This document shows, in pieces, positions 52,701 to 63,161 of a stretch of 64,000 nucleotides of DNA (its first letter is position 1; the number at the start of each line of letters is the position of its first letter). A program made the translations under genes and the position numbers. Source of the DNA: Pyropia yezoensis (Eukaryota; Rhodophyta; Bangiophyceae; Bangiales; Bangiaceae); NCBI GenBank assembly GCA_009829735.1, contig CM020618.1:2354882-2418881 (forward strand). The letters are read 5' to 3'. Under the pieces are notes generated by a model. The model saw only the letters and a program-made list of their open reading frames with translations, searched no databases and was not told the DNA's origin.

Positions 52701-54948
52701 GCCGCGGGCGTCGAACGTTTGGACTTGCCCCGTAGCATGCGGCTCCAACTCCGCCCTCCCCCGCCCCTCTTCTTCTTGGCCGCCCCCGCTCGAATCTCCG
52801 CCTCTGCCTCCAGTGCCGCCGCCTCGGCGACCGCCACCTCAGCGTCGGTGATGCCCGTGCCACCGCCTCCACTGCTGCCGCCGCCCCCAGCGGCGCCCCC
52901 ACCCCCCTTGTGACCGCGTTCACGGTCAGCCCGACGGGCGCGCGCGCGAGCGATCCGTGGGTCCCCCGGGCGCTCAAACTCAAACTCACCAACCCACGTC
53001 CGTAGCCGTCGCCGCGCCTTGTTCCCCGTGATCCCCATACCCGCCACCCCAAACAGGCTTCCGACAACCGCCCCCGACGCGACGCCACCGGTGGCAGCCA
53101 GCGTGGCCGCGGAAGCCACACCCAAAGCGGCCAGCGAGCCGAGCAGGGCGGGCGCAATCAGACCACCCGTGAGGCCAAACAGCAGGCCACCTGCCAGGGT
53201 GATGCCCGACAGCTTGGCGACTTTCACGTCTCGGAGGCGACGGCGGCGCTTGCGGGCGACGGTGGAGATGGGGGGGGGGGGAGCGCCGAGGATGGGTCAC
53301 CGAGCCCATCTGCGGTCGACCGGGAGGCGCCATTGCTATTGGCCACCACCACCGCTGTCGAAGTGGCGATTCCTTTATCTAAAGGGGACGCCACTGTCGA
53401 CGACGGGGCGGGCAGCGCGTCGGTCGACGGTGGTGCGTGGCGCGGGCGCGGCAGCGACGAGCCCGCCATCGCGGGTGCCCCCCCCTCCCCGCCCTCTGTC
53501 GGAGCGTCGATGGCCGCCGCCGCGTCCGCAGCCGCCGAGTGCAAGGCGGCCAGGTGAACCGCCACAGCCAGTTCAATCGCCGCCACCAGCGGCCACTCGA
53601 CGCGTAGCACCGACGCCACCCGCTGCAACAGCACCCTCGCGCGCGCGTCATAGTCGCCGCTCACCACCGCCACAGTGAGGAGGGCCTGTAGGGCGGCCAG
53701 GCGGGCGGCGCCGCCACCGACTAACCGCGCGCACTGGGCAGCCGCGGCGGCCTCAGCGGCCGCCGTCCTCGCGGCTGCCGCCCGTACGGCCGCCGCCCGC
53801 TCTCTGCTGCTGCCGCCATTATCGCTGCTGCTGCCGCCAGCGGCCTTGCCGGGTACGAGATCCGCGTCGCGCTCGACCAGCTCCAGGAGTGCTGCCTGGG
53901 CGCCAGGTGGCACGCCGACCGCAGCCACAAGCTTGACCGCAAAGGCCACACAAAAGGGGCCGTCCGCTTCCGCGACGCCGATACTCCCACCGTCAACAAC
54001 ACTGCCACCAGCTCCACCACTACTGCTTACACTTCCGCCCACGTCATTGCCGCCGCCGCCGCCGCCGCCGCCGCCGTCGCCGCTGCCACCACTGCCGCCG
54101 CCATCGTCACCATCACCGCCGGCGCCGACGCCGTCGACCACCGGAGCCTTCCCCGGCGGCGACGCCGCCGAAGACGATGCCGCCGATGCCGCCGATGCCG
54201 CCGATGCCGCCGATGCCGCCGATGCCGCAGCCGCAGCCGCCGCCGCCGCGGCCGACGACTTGGAGGCGGCCGTGGCAGCAGCCGCCGCCCGCCGCCGTTC
54301 CGCTTCGGCGCCAAGGAGCACACACACCAGCGACGCCACCGCAAAACGCTGCTCCCCATCGAGGGCATCAAAGCCCCGCAACGGGCCGCCGCCGTCACCG
54401 CCATCACCGTCGCCGTCCCCCACGGTAGACGCCGCGTCAGCGGGTGTGCCCGGGGTGGGTCCCACCGACGCCACTGGCGGCCCCCCCGCGGCGGCGCCAG
54501 AGGCCGTGCCGCCGCCAGCGTCGTCACCATCCACCGCCAGAACCGCGCCGCCGTCAGTGTCAAGGGCGCTCACTATGGGTGGCAGGTCTGCCGCCACGCA
54601 GCTGGCCTCGATCGTATCTAGCCAAGACGACCACCCTCCCCCCCCACCACCGCCACCACCGCCACCACTACCACCACCAAAGCCCCCCCCTCCCCCACCA
54701 CCGCCACGGCCGCGGGACGCACGACCGCCCTCCGCCACATCCACCAGCTCCGCCTCCGTTGCAACCGCCACACGCTCAGGCAGGGACGCCGCCGCCGCCA
54801 CCGTCGCCGCCGCCACCCGCGACGACGCGAGCGAGTCAAAAATATCGTCCAAGTCATCGGCACCATCGTCGTCGTCGGCACCGGCACGACCGCCGGGGCC
54901 CGTTGCCACCGTCGGCGGCGCACGGCGTACCGCGGGCGGTGCATCCAT
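49772..54948 (-). CDS. TMCO4/DUF726-like membrane protein with alpha/beta-hydrolase fold; apparent frame break in a homopolymer
   Basis: This family is DUF726 (human TMCO4, yeast YFL034W-type), membrane-bound hydrolase-fold proteins of unclear substrate. The gene reads in two frames. Codons from the ATG at 54948 (MDAPPAVRRAPPTVATGPGG) to about 53282 give an acidic start, Ala-rich repeats and helices. From about 53269 the next frame gives KRRRRLRDVKVAKLSGITLA, then hydrophobic GGLLFGLTGGLIAPALLGSL. Later comes LHVTICVPAWLHES and the nucleophile elbow GYSLG (about 51740) in VTLIGYSLGARVVFKALKSL, then HRGLSEALPRALH. The change lies exactly at a run of 12 identical bases (53270-53281), where one base more would fuse the frames into a protein of about 1,720 residues. 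The long Gly/Ser/Pro C-terminal part is not conserved in the family. Assembly error is the simplest reason; an intron is possible. Confidence 0.82.
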
Positions 54949-56662
54949 GAGGTGGGGGTGTGGCCGCCAGCAGAGAACGGCCACGGGTGGGGGGGGGGGG
55001 GGTTGGGACGCAACGACACCGTGGCGGGTTCACATGGCACGCCCCCTGACCCCCGGGCGGCGTGTGGGTGCCACCCGCCCAGCGACTCGAACCTAGGAGT
55101 CCCCCGGCGGGGAGGGAAGCGGGGCGCACGGGGTTCGATGGGGGGGGGGGGAGAGGGGGCGGGGGAGGGGGAAGGGGAAGGGGAAAGGAGGGCGAACCGC
55201 AGGACGGACGGGGACAGCAGAGCCGTGCCGGGGCGTGTGCCAGCCGTCGACGCCGCCGGCAACGGGCGCGGTGTCGGCGGCCGGCCGGCGACGCTGCGGG
55301 TGGCAAGCCGCCGCCCCGACGACCCCCACCCACCGCTCCCTCTGACAGCGCCGAGGGTAGGCGAATGGGGACGGAGGGGGAGAGGGGAGTGGGGAGAGGG
55401 TAGGGAAGGTGGGGTGGCGGCCGGTCTCGCGGGGAGGAAGGGGGGGAGCGAGCGGGCAGCGGAGCGACGGTCAGGAGTGTGTCCGCGGACGATGCCTGGC
55501 CCCGCAGCTGCTCGCTCTGCCAGCGGTGGCGCGTCCCCCACAGTTCGCTACCCCCCACTCCCAACAACCACCATCCATCACCAGCTGGGTTCATCCAGGC
55601 CGAGTCTTGGCTTGCAATGCGGTGGCCGCGACAGGGAATTCCTCCCCCCGCACTTGTCCACCCGCCCTCAGAGGCGCGCGACATGCGTGGCCACGCGACA
55701 GCAATGCACCGCGAAGCGGAGGCCATGGCCTCCCGTCTGTGATTATGCAAATGTATGGGCTGGAATCGTCAATGAACGTAGCCAGACAGTGACAGTGCGA
55801 GCGCGCGCACAGACGGAACGCGGAATAGGAGAGCGTCGAAGAAGCGCGCGCACGCTCCAGCGGTACAGCTGCAGGTGATCGACGAGCCGCGCTGGTGGGA
55901 TGTCTGCGGACACTGGAGTCGCATCGCACAGCAGGACATGCATTGTCTACCGGTAGGCGTGCCCATCGAAGCAATGCCCGTCCCCCCCCTCTGCCGCCTC
56001 CCCCCCGACGGAAACGGCACTTGGCAGCGGTGAAGCCACCACGGGATCGCGGGGAACACTCTGCGTAAAGCTTTCGGCGTGTCTTGACGACGGTCGACAG
56101 CCCGCCGGCGCCTTGCCATCGCGACCATCGACTGGGGCCCTGCCCGAGCACATGGGCCCTCACCGCCGTCTGTGCGCACCCTTTGCCCCTCGCCCCGTCT
56201 GCTCGCCCTCATCGTTCAAATGCGGCCGCTTCTCCCTTTGGCATCGCCGGCGCCACACGGCACGGCGATGTAGGCTTTTCTGCTAACGAGGTATCGGGCG
56301 GGTGAGTTTGCGATGACTACCTACATAGCGCGCGCGAGAGATAAACAAAGTGTCTGTGCCAGAGTCGCGAACAAGGAATCGAAACGCGCTGCAGCAGAGA
56401 CAGAAATGACGAAACAGGGTCGAAAAAGAAAGCTGTAGGCACACAGTCGAATGCCCGGCTGGGGTCCATCAGGCGCTAATGGGGGCACCCCACCGTTTGC
56501 CACGCCACACCAAACGATTTCGGAACTACACACACCGGCTGGGCACACGGACCACGGACGCACCCGGAGACTGCGCTACGCGCGCCACCACGACACACAA
56601 CCGCCGCCCATTCAGTGCCCGCCATCTACACCAGCAGCCACCCTCCCCTCTACCACCCCCTC
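54949..56662. other. Intergenic region between two minus-strand genes
   Basis: The part next to 54949 contains a G-run (54989-55001) and G/A-rich sequence on the + strand (55139-55190, gggggaggggaaggggaa type), i.e. the pyrimidine-rich leader of the TMCO4-like gene on its own strand. No gene recognised in 55450-56662; an apparent + frame from 54952 is low-complexity. Confidence 0.5.
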
Positions 56663-58198
56663 TCACGCGTAGTCCCCGACATAGCCGCCGCCCCCGCAAG
56701 CGCCCAGCACCTCCTTGTTGTACTTGTACCGCTCCAGCCGCGCCGCCGCCGCGGACCGCGCCCGCTGGGCGCCCATCGCTACCACCCCACAGCCCGCGTA
56801 CCAGGCGCCCATGCCCATGGCAAGGGCGGCCACCTTGCCCGCATCCAGCCGCCCGCCCAAGAGGCTGCCGTCGGTGAGCACCGCCGGCGCGCCCACCCCC
56901 ACCGCCGACAGCAGCAGATAGCCGAGGAGGATGGCCTCGCCCAGCGCCACCACCCCGAGTCGATACGGTACGCAGTCCAAAACCAGCTCTGCAAACGCCG
57001 CGCCGCCACCCACAGCTAGCGCGGCCGTCACCCGCCAGCCCCCCACCACCGAACCGTCGGGCGCGAGCGCCTCCACCACCCGCAGGTGCGGCAAAAGGGC
57101 CGACAGGGTAGACAGGACGACCACCACAAAGAAGGCGTTGGTGACCACCAGCTGCGCAAAGATGGCGCCCAGCGCCCACAGCGTGCGCGCCGACCGGGAG
57201 CCGTCGAGTTCATCCTCGTGCGGGCCCGTCACTGCCCGTGCAATCGGCGGGACGAGGAGGAGGAAGGCGGCGGTCAACTGGACAGTCAGCGCGTCTGTCA
57301 CGACCGTCGACGCGAGGCCCGACCGCTCCAGCGGGGACGCCCCGATGATGAGGACGCCTAGGCCAGTGGAGGTGGCAAGGAAGAACGCCACGCGCCAGAC
57401 GAGAAACGCCCCATCGGGCAGCAGCCAGCTGGTGCCCACCGATACCCACCGGGTGGAGCGTAGGCGGGCCACCACCCACCACCCGTCCGAAGCGGCGGGG
57501 GGCCCTTTGAGCGGGGGGGCTCCGCGGCCCAGCGGCAGCCGCAGCCGCCGTGGCTTGACCGGCGGCCCGCCCGATTGCTTAACCGAGTCCACCACCTGCA
57601 GGTCTGACAGGGAGTCACCTGCCCCGGCAGAGAGGACCACGTCGGGCGGGGGGGTCGGAGGGGGCGGCGCCCCGGACGCCGCCGCCGACCACGTATCGAT
57701 GGCTGGCCGGGGTGCGAGGTCACCGTCCCCCGCCCCACCATGAACGGCAGTGGCAAGGTGAGGGGCGCCCCCCAGCGGCGACGCTGGCGCGGCTACCGCC
57801 GCGGCGGCGACGGCGGCGGCCGCTGCCGCAACAAGCGCGTCGGGCGGGCACATGGCCGACGCCGGCGGCGGTTGGGGCAGCATCGGCCCTGCGGTGGTGG
57901 AGGCCACCGGCCGCCGCATCGCGTCGGCCGGGGGGGGGAGCGGCACGTCTTCGGCCCGGCCGTGGCGGAGGGAGTCGGCGTCCATGGTTGCCGGGGGCTG
58001 CGCCCGGGGGCTGCCGCTGCCGTCCAGGTGGTGGAGGCCACCCCGCTGCACGTCAGCGACGGCAGCGACGGTGGCTGCACCAGTGGCCGCGGTCTCCCTG
58101 GCAGCCGCCCGCGGCTGCGAAATACAGCTGCAGTCGGAACCGTCGTCACTGGCCGTGCCGTCTAGGGAGACCCGCGTGTCCTGGTCATCCGACATCAT
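56663..58198 (-). CDS. Predicted six-span membrane protein, family uncertain
   Basis: The start is one of two adjacent ATGs (58198 or 58195, MMSDDQDTRVSLDG); 511 residues. The first 240 are Ala/Pro/Gly-rich with an acidic start, probably cytosolic. Then come six hydrophobic spans: GAFLVWRVAFFLATSTGLGV; VTDALTVQLTAAFLLLVPPI; LWALGAIFAQLVVTNAFFVV; VTAALAVGGGAAFAELVLDC; LGVVALGEAILLGYLLLSAV; KVAALAMGMGAWYAGCGVVA. The C-terminus RLERYKYNKE is basic. The third and fourth spans have a layout like the AIG1/FAR-17a-like or plant 'transmembrane protein' families, with a polar residue between the helices, but this is a weak resemblance. No catalytic motif is seen, so function is not assigned. Confidence 0.65.
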   Translation of the reverse strand: MMSDDQDTRVSLDGTASDDGSDCSCISQPRAAARETAATGAATVAAVADVQRGGLHHLDGSGSPRAQPPATMDADSLRHGRAEDVPLPPPADAMRRPVASTTAGPMLPQPPPASAMCPPDALVAAAAAAVAAAAVAAPASPLGGAPHLATAVHGGAGDGDLAPRPAIDTWSAAASGAPPPPTPPPDVVLSAGAGDSLSDLQVVDSVKQSGGPPVKPRRLRLPLGRGAPPLKGPPAASDGWWVVARLRSTRWVSVGTSWLLPDGAFLVWRVAFFLATSTGLGVLIIGASPLERSGLASTVVTDALTVQLTAAFLLLVPPIARAVTGPHEDELDGSRSARTLWALGAIFAQLVVTNAFFVVVVLSTLSALLPHLRVVEALAPDGSVVGGWRVTAALAVGGGAAFAELVLDCVPYRLGVVALGEAILLGYLLLSAVGVGAPAVLTDGSLLGGRLDAGKVAALAMGMGAWYAGCGVVAMGAQRARSAAAARLERYKYNKEVLGACGGGGYVGDYA

Positions 58199-59642
58199 GG
58201 TGGCAGATTTGTAGGGGGAAAGGGAGAGAAGGGCACCACGCACCTATAGACTAGGGAGGGCAGGCGACGGGGGGGGGAGGGGTTGGAGAAGCAGGCGGCA
58301 GCAGAGGAGAGGGGGGGGGGGTGCACGGGCGCCGCAAAGCAGGGGGGACACACGACCGGATGAAGGGGCGCGACGCGCACCCGCGGGGTAGGCCGAGGGA
58401 AGGTAGGCGGCCGCCAGGGCGGCACACAATAGAGCGCCGCTTCCCACGCCTTGCTTCGTGTCCACGGCCTAGGCCGTCGCGTTGGGAGCAAGGTGGGGAA
58501 GAGGCGACCGACGGGAAGGGGGGGGCGGAGAGGGCACCCACCCCTACTTTACAGCGCTTCGCCAGGGGACAAAACACCCCTCCCTCGGCTGCTTCTGCTC
58601 AACTACCGCGGGTGCATCGTCCTCCTCACCACCCGGTATCAGGGGGAGGGGACGACGAACGAGGAGGGGGGAGGCATGACGCTCCCGACAGGGAGACGGA
58701 AAATAGCCGTCAGTGTAGTCGTACCGCGGGGGGGCGCGCACGCGAGCGGTCACCGTGTGGGGTACGTCCGGCCTCATCCGCGGCATGAGGACGAGACTGG
58801 GTCACCGTCGGACCGCCCCGGCTGCGGGAGGTCGGGCGGTCGTCATTCCCTCTACCGACCGACCCGCGCTCGAAGGAAGATGGCGGACGCGTGACAAGGG
58901 CGCTCGGCGACGAAAAGAATCTAATTCAATCGACATGGCTGAAATGCATCAGCCCGTAGTAGTTAGTGTCACCGATCAAGTAACTGCGCCGGTCGAACAC
59001 AACAACTTGTGTCAAATTTTGATGCCAACCATCAGATACGCTGTACTGAGGGTTGATTTTTTCCTGGTACAGTAGTACATAGGGCTGTCGACTGTGTATG
59101 TGGCTGCAAGTAAGTAAGTATGGGTTGCTTCGAGTAAGGTTGGCACGTCTTTTGTTAATTGGACAGGGTTACTCGATGTGTCCAGCCGTACCTGTACCTC
59201 TAACCGAGCACCCGCCCTGGGCGGCAGAAATGGCGCCATTGGCACCAAAAAGGGCGCGCTGGGCGCCAAAAAAGTGGCGCGCACCCGGACCGGCGCACGC
59301 CCCCGTCGTCGCCACCCCGCCCCCCGTCGTTGCCACCGCGTCGACCGCCGTCGGCAGCGCGGCCCGGTCGCCGCGCCGGCGCCCCGCGCCGTCGCCACCC
59401 CTTCCCGCGTCGTGGCCACCCTGCCCCCGGTCGTCGACACCCCGCCCCCCGTCGGCAGCGCGGCCCCCGTCCTGGGCACTCCGCCCCCCGTCGCCGCGTC
59501 GTCGCCGCCCATCGTCGGCACGCCGTCTCCCGTCGCCGCGCCGGCGCCCCCCGTCCTCGCCACCTCGCCCCCCGTCGTGGACACCACCCCCCCCCCCTTT
59601 GGGTCATCGTTCCTGCCGACGTCAGTTGCTATCGAGTTGGAG
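58199..59642. other. Intergenic region with a Pro/Ala-type repeat near its end
   Basis: 58199-58330 is pyrimidine-rich on the minus strand, probably the leader of the membrane-protein gene. About 58900-59170 is less GC-rich and contains a short gtaagtaagtat-type sequence. 59280-59600 consists of imperfect repeats around cgccccccgtcgtcg, which give Pro/Val/Ala repeats in the frame leading into the next gene. That frame is open from 59178 but lacks an ATG before 59643. Confidence 0.5.
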
Positions 59643-60485
59643 ATGGCAACTACAGCGGCCGGAGGGGTGGGAGCTGGAGATGCGCCCCCATTCCCGGCTT
59701 CCGGAGCCTCCGACGCCGGTGGGCCGCGTTTGGGTGCAGAAGAGGAAACCTCTCTTCACCTGCCCGTGCTGGAAGTCGGTCCCAGACGGGCCAAGCGAAC
59801 GCTGACGGCGGAGAAGGTGGTTGAGTGCCTCGTGGTGCCATCCTACCCGCAGACGTCGAGCTCAACGACGAGCGGGGTCCTGACCATGGTGCCAGTCGCA
59901 TCGGTTGAGACGGGCCTGAGCCCTAAGAGCTTCGTGGCGTACAAGTCGCCGGGGGGGAAGAGCCGCAAGCTGTCGGATCAGCTCTCGCTCAGCTTCGGCT
60001 TCTGCACGTACAGCTGGACCGAGTACCCGTGCTCTGGCGTGGACGCCTGCACCAACGTTCCTCGCGCTGTTTTGGACATCTCTCACACGGCGCTTGAAGC
60101 GGGGGACGCCGACCAGTACGCCGTCTATGAGAAGGTCTTCGCGGAAGCCAGCTCCGAGACCGCCTCGGCCGACACGGAGCAGCAGGCGCTGGCAAAGGAA
60201 TGGGACAAGTACACCTCTGTCGTGGCGCCGTTTCAGCACAAGCAGTGCCCCAACGTCCTCTGCGCGCGCTTGGGGACCCCACCGAAGGGCAAGGTCGTGA
60301 CGATCCTGTCGTCGGGCAGAAAGTTTCTGGGGTGCGCCGGCTACTCATGCGTCAACCGGATGAACCACAAGAACGCTTCCATTGCCAACATCCAAAACAT
60401 GAGCAACATTGAGAGCTGGATGAGCGATGAGAGGTACGTTTCTATGCGCGTGGGGGATGCGGCTCGCTTTGAGAATGATTCGTGA
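59643..60485 (+). CDS. Unknown protein with two CxxxxC pairs, upstream of the transposase-like gene
   Basis: 280 residues from the ATG at 59643 (MATTAAGGVGAGDAPP). Blocks: RRAKRTLTAEKVVECLVVPS, KSFVAYKSPGGKSRKLSDQL, SFGFCTYSWTEYPCSGVDAC, HKQCPNVLCARLGTPPKGKV, SSGRKFLGCAGYSCVNRMNH and a mixed C-terminus. CPNVLC and CAGYSC, each with four residues between Cys, form a possible zinc-binding pair. Composition is normal (not low-complexity), so this is a real protein. It reads in the same direction as the MULE-like gene 600 bp away. It may be a partner protein of the same element, the 5' part of that gene, or an independent host gene. No known family recognised. Confidence 0.6.
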   Translation: MATTAAGGVGAGDAPPFPASGASDAGGPRLGAEEETSLHLPVLEVGPRRAKRTLTAEKVVECLVVPSYPQTSSSTTSGVLTMVPVASVETGLSPKSFVAYKSPGGKSRKLSDQLSLSFGFCTYSWTEYPCSGVDACTNVPRAVLDISHTALEAGDADQYAVYEKVFAEASSETASADTEQQALAKEWDKYTSVVAPFQHKQCPNVLCARLGTPPKGKVVTILSSGRKFLGCAGYSCVNRMNHKNASIANIQNMSNIESWMSDERYVSMRVGDAARFENDS

Positions 60486-61093
60486 GCGAGATGGGCTGTG
60501 TTTTTTTACAACGCCCGGCGAGGGAGGTTTGGCGCACCTTTTCACAGCCCACCCCCATTGCACTGATTCTGCTTGAGCCACGACAAGCCCCTACCGATGG
60601 CGGTGCTCCCCCGCTTGCCTCTGATCAATGGCCGACACGATTACTCGGCGGTCGACCCCCCGAGGTCGCGTGCCTTGCGGCAGTCCCGCCCCTCAACCAT
60701 CTCGCCCCGCGGACGTCGCCGTGACATGGACCCCGCCCCCCTCCTCGCGACTGTCGCCGGCGGTGCTGCATTCCCGACGTATCTCTCCCAGTGGCATATG
60801 GCGAGGAGTAGTGCACACGCCCGGCCGCGGAGTACGGTGGCCCTATCTGCCCGCCAACTCTTTCACGATGGGCATTGTAGACGCACCCACCTCCATGCAA
60901 CGGACGACCCCCCCGTCGTTCCTTGGGCGTCCATTCGACCGAGGAGACAGAGGAGCGGTCCCCAATGATGGGCGCCGGCCTCCCCCCCCTCCGCCGTGGT
61001 CGTGCGCGGAGTACTGATATCCTGTACCAATCGTTGCTTTTGACGTACTTTTCTCTTCCCTGGCTGCTGTTCTGTTTTTTTTATCTTCCGCAG
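60486..61093 (+). other. Spacer, possible intron ending at 61093
   Basis: The end (61061-61093, gctgttctgttttttttatc then ttccgcag) is a classical polypyrimidine tract and 3' splice site, directly before the transposase-like frame. No clear exon, start or donor site is found in 60486-61060, where all + frames are interrupted or low-complexity. The splice site is therefore a prediction. Confidence 0.4.
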
Positions 61094-63161
61094 AAAGGTG
61101 ACGGATATCCCCGCAGGCGTCGGCACAAACCACCCATGCATGACTATCCGCCCGTCGGGATCGCGATCCGTGTGCAAGTCGCACGCTGGAAAGGCCCAAG
61201 CCCTCTCGCGCCACATCGCGTGCAGCAGCACCCTATACGTCGGGGTGCCGCTCACGGACAGCGGCGACCGGGACCTGCGGGGGAGCTTCCTCATCTTCTC
61301 AGTCGGCGTGCATACGCACCCCCCCCCCCCCATCATGTTCTCTACCCGTGGGCTTCTCGTGACAGCCGCGGAGGTCAAGGAGCACCACCACATCTCGCTC
61401 GCGGCGGAGGAGGAGGACGTGCGCGCAAAGCTGGCCGAGGAGTACGGTCGGGTTGTGGCGGCCGTGCCGCAAACGGCGCTGCGGTATGCCCGCCGGCAGG
61501 CAGCGGCAGAGAGAAATCCGTGGGGGCAAGGCCGCGACGCGGCCCTACGGATGGTCGCTCGAGCGGTCGTGGCGGGGGACGCGTACTTCCGTGCCCCTTT
61601 TGTCTCTGACGCGACCGCGTACATTTTCCCGGCCTTTTTTGAGAGTAACGTGCGCCAGATGGCGAACGGGGTGCTCGCGATCGAGACGGACGAGTACTAC
61701 AAGGCGGTGGAGTCGGTCGGGCTGTCGCAGGACGGCGATTTTTTTGTGCTCGCCATCTCCACGACGATCAACAACAAGGGCGTCACTCTGGCGCGCTTCT
61801 TTATCCAGCGGGCGACGCGGCTGGTGGCGCGCACCTGCTACCGCCTTTTTTTTCAGGAGGTATTGAGGGTGAACCCCGACTGGGCGCCCTGGCACGTGCT
61901 GGTGCTGCGGCAGTTGTCGGTGGTGGACCCCGCGCTCGACGGCGCCCCATCCGCCGAGGTGCTCCGGCGGGCAACCGAAAACACCCGGCGGATGAAGCGC
62001 GGCGTGCTGGTGGGCGTCACACTGGACTTTTCCGCGTCGCTTGCGGGGGGGCTCTGCGACGCGCTCATTGACGTCGGCTTTGACGACTTTGACGTCGACG
62101 AGCACGCCCGCAGCATCCTCTTTGGCTGCAAGGCCCACGCTAACCGCGTGTGCGACCGGGCGCCGCTGACCGTGCGCGCGACGCTGCGGAGGCTTATTGA
62201 GTGTTACAACTTGGAGGAGGCGGAGCGGCTGCGCGCGTTGGTTATCCAGCAAGAGCCGACGCGCGACTCTGCCGGGGTGCTGGGGAACCAGCGCCTGCTT
62301 CCTGCGTTCTGTCCCGCCTTCTCTAAGGCCGACCACCTGCAGCGAGAGGTGGCCTCGTCGACAACCAACGCTGAGGAGTCCCAGCACGAGCGCGTTTATA
62401 AGCTCTGTGGGCGTCGACAGCCGCTGATGGTGGCTATGACTGGCAGCAAGTTTGTTGACCAGCGGGATGCTGAGGAGCTGGAGAACGGCCGTGCCGCAGG
62501 CGCGTACACCTCGATGGAGCGTGCGGAGCACTCCCAGCGACGCCGGGAAAAGCGGCGCCGAGCAAACCGACGGCGAGACGGCGGCGGATCAGGGGGAGAC
62601 GAGGGCACTGGAGAAAGGGGGGCTGAGCGCGCTGGTGAGGAGGAGCTCGTTGGACTGGAAGAGGTGGGTGGGGGGGAGGGAGGTAGGGGAGAGGATGGGG
62701 GGGACGCGGGAAGGGGCGAAGAGGGGGAGAGGGAGGGGGAATGGGCGGGAGAGGGCGGCGTGAGAGCACCGCTGGGAGACGGCGGGAACGCCACTCGACC
62801 ACCCTTGCCAGCTGCCGCGGGCCAGCAGCCGAAGAAGCGGCGCCGGGCCGCTGTACGGGGGCCGCGCGGCACGGCGGCGGAACTCCGCATTGCCGAGCTG
62901 GAGAAGCAACTGCTGGAGCAGCGGAACAAGACGCTGGAGGCAGAGAATGCGGCGCTGAGGAGCCGTGCAGTCCTGGAAAGCGGCGGGGCTGGACGCGCGG
63001 CGCCAGTTGGCATTTTGCCGGCAGCGGCAGTTGCCGCTGTGCCGACAGCGGCTGCTGCCGCTGTGCCGGCAGCCACGCAAGGAGACGCGGCACCGCCGGC
63101 CTGGTTCGTCAACCTCATGATGGCGGCGAGTCAGGGGCCTGCGTCAACGCCCCGGCAATGA
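61094..63161 (+). CDS. Probable MULE-type DDE transposase (zinc finger + transposase + coiled coil)
   Basis: Open from the predicted splice acceptor at 61093 to 63161; the first internal ATG is 61140. An N-terminal C...C...HxH block (SVCKSHAGKAQALSRHIACS, then GVHTHPPPP) looks like the WRKY-GCM1/FAR1-type zinc finger of Mutator-like transposases. The transposase-like region has FFVLAISTTINNKGVTLARF then VARTCYRLFFQEVLRV. The block GVTLDFSASLAGGLCDALID then GCKAHANRVCDR matches the second catalytic Asp (about residue 310) and C..H motif of MULE proteins. First Asp and Glu are not certain. A Gly/Glu-rich linker precedes a leucine-zipper-like coiled coil (RIAELEKQLLEQRNKTLEAE, about 595-620) and a Pro/Ala C-terminus. 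It could be active or domesticated; no terminal inverted repeats were identified. Confidence 0.6.

Noticed and set aside
54952..55878. 308-codon + frame opposite to the TMCO4-like gene start
   Set aside because: Gly/Arg low-complexity in the leader region of a minus-strand gene. No domain.
59178..59642. In-frame upstream extension of the Cys-pair protein
   Set aside because: Starts only with GTG and consists of imperfect Pro/Val/Ala repeats. The first ATG in frame is 59643.
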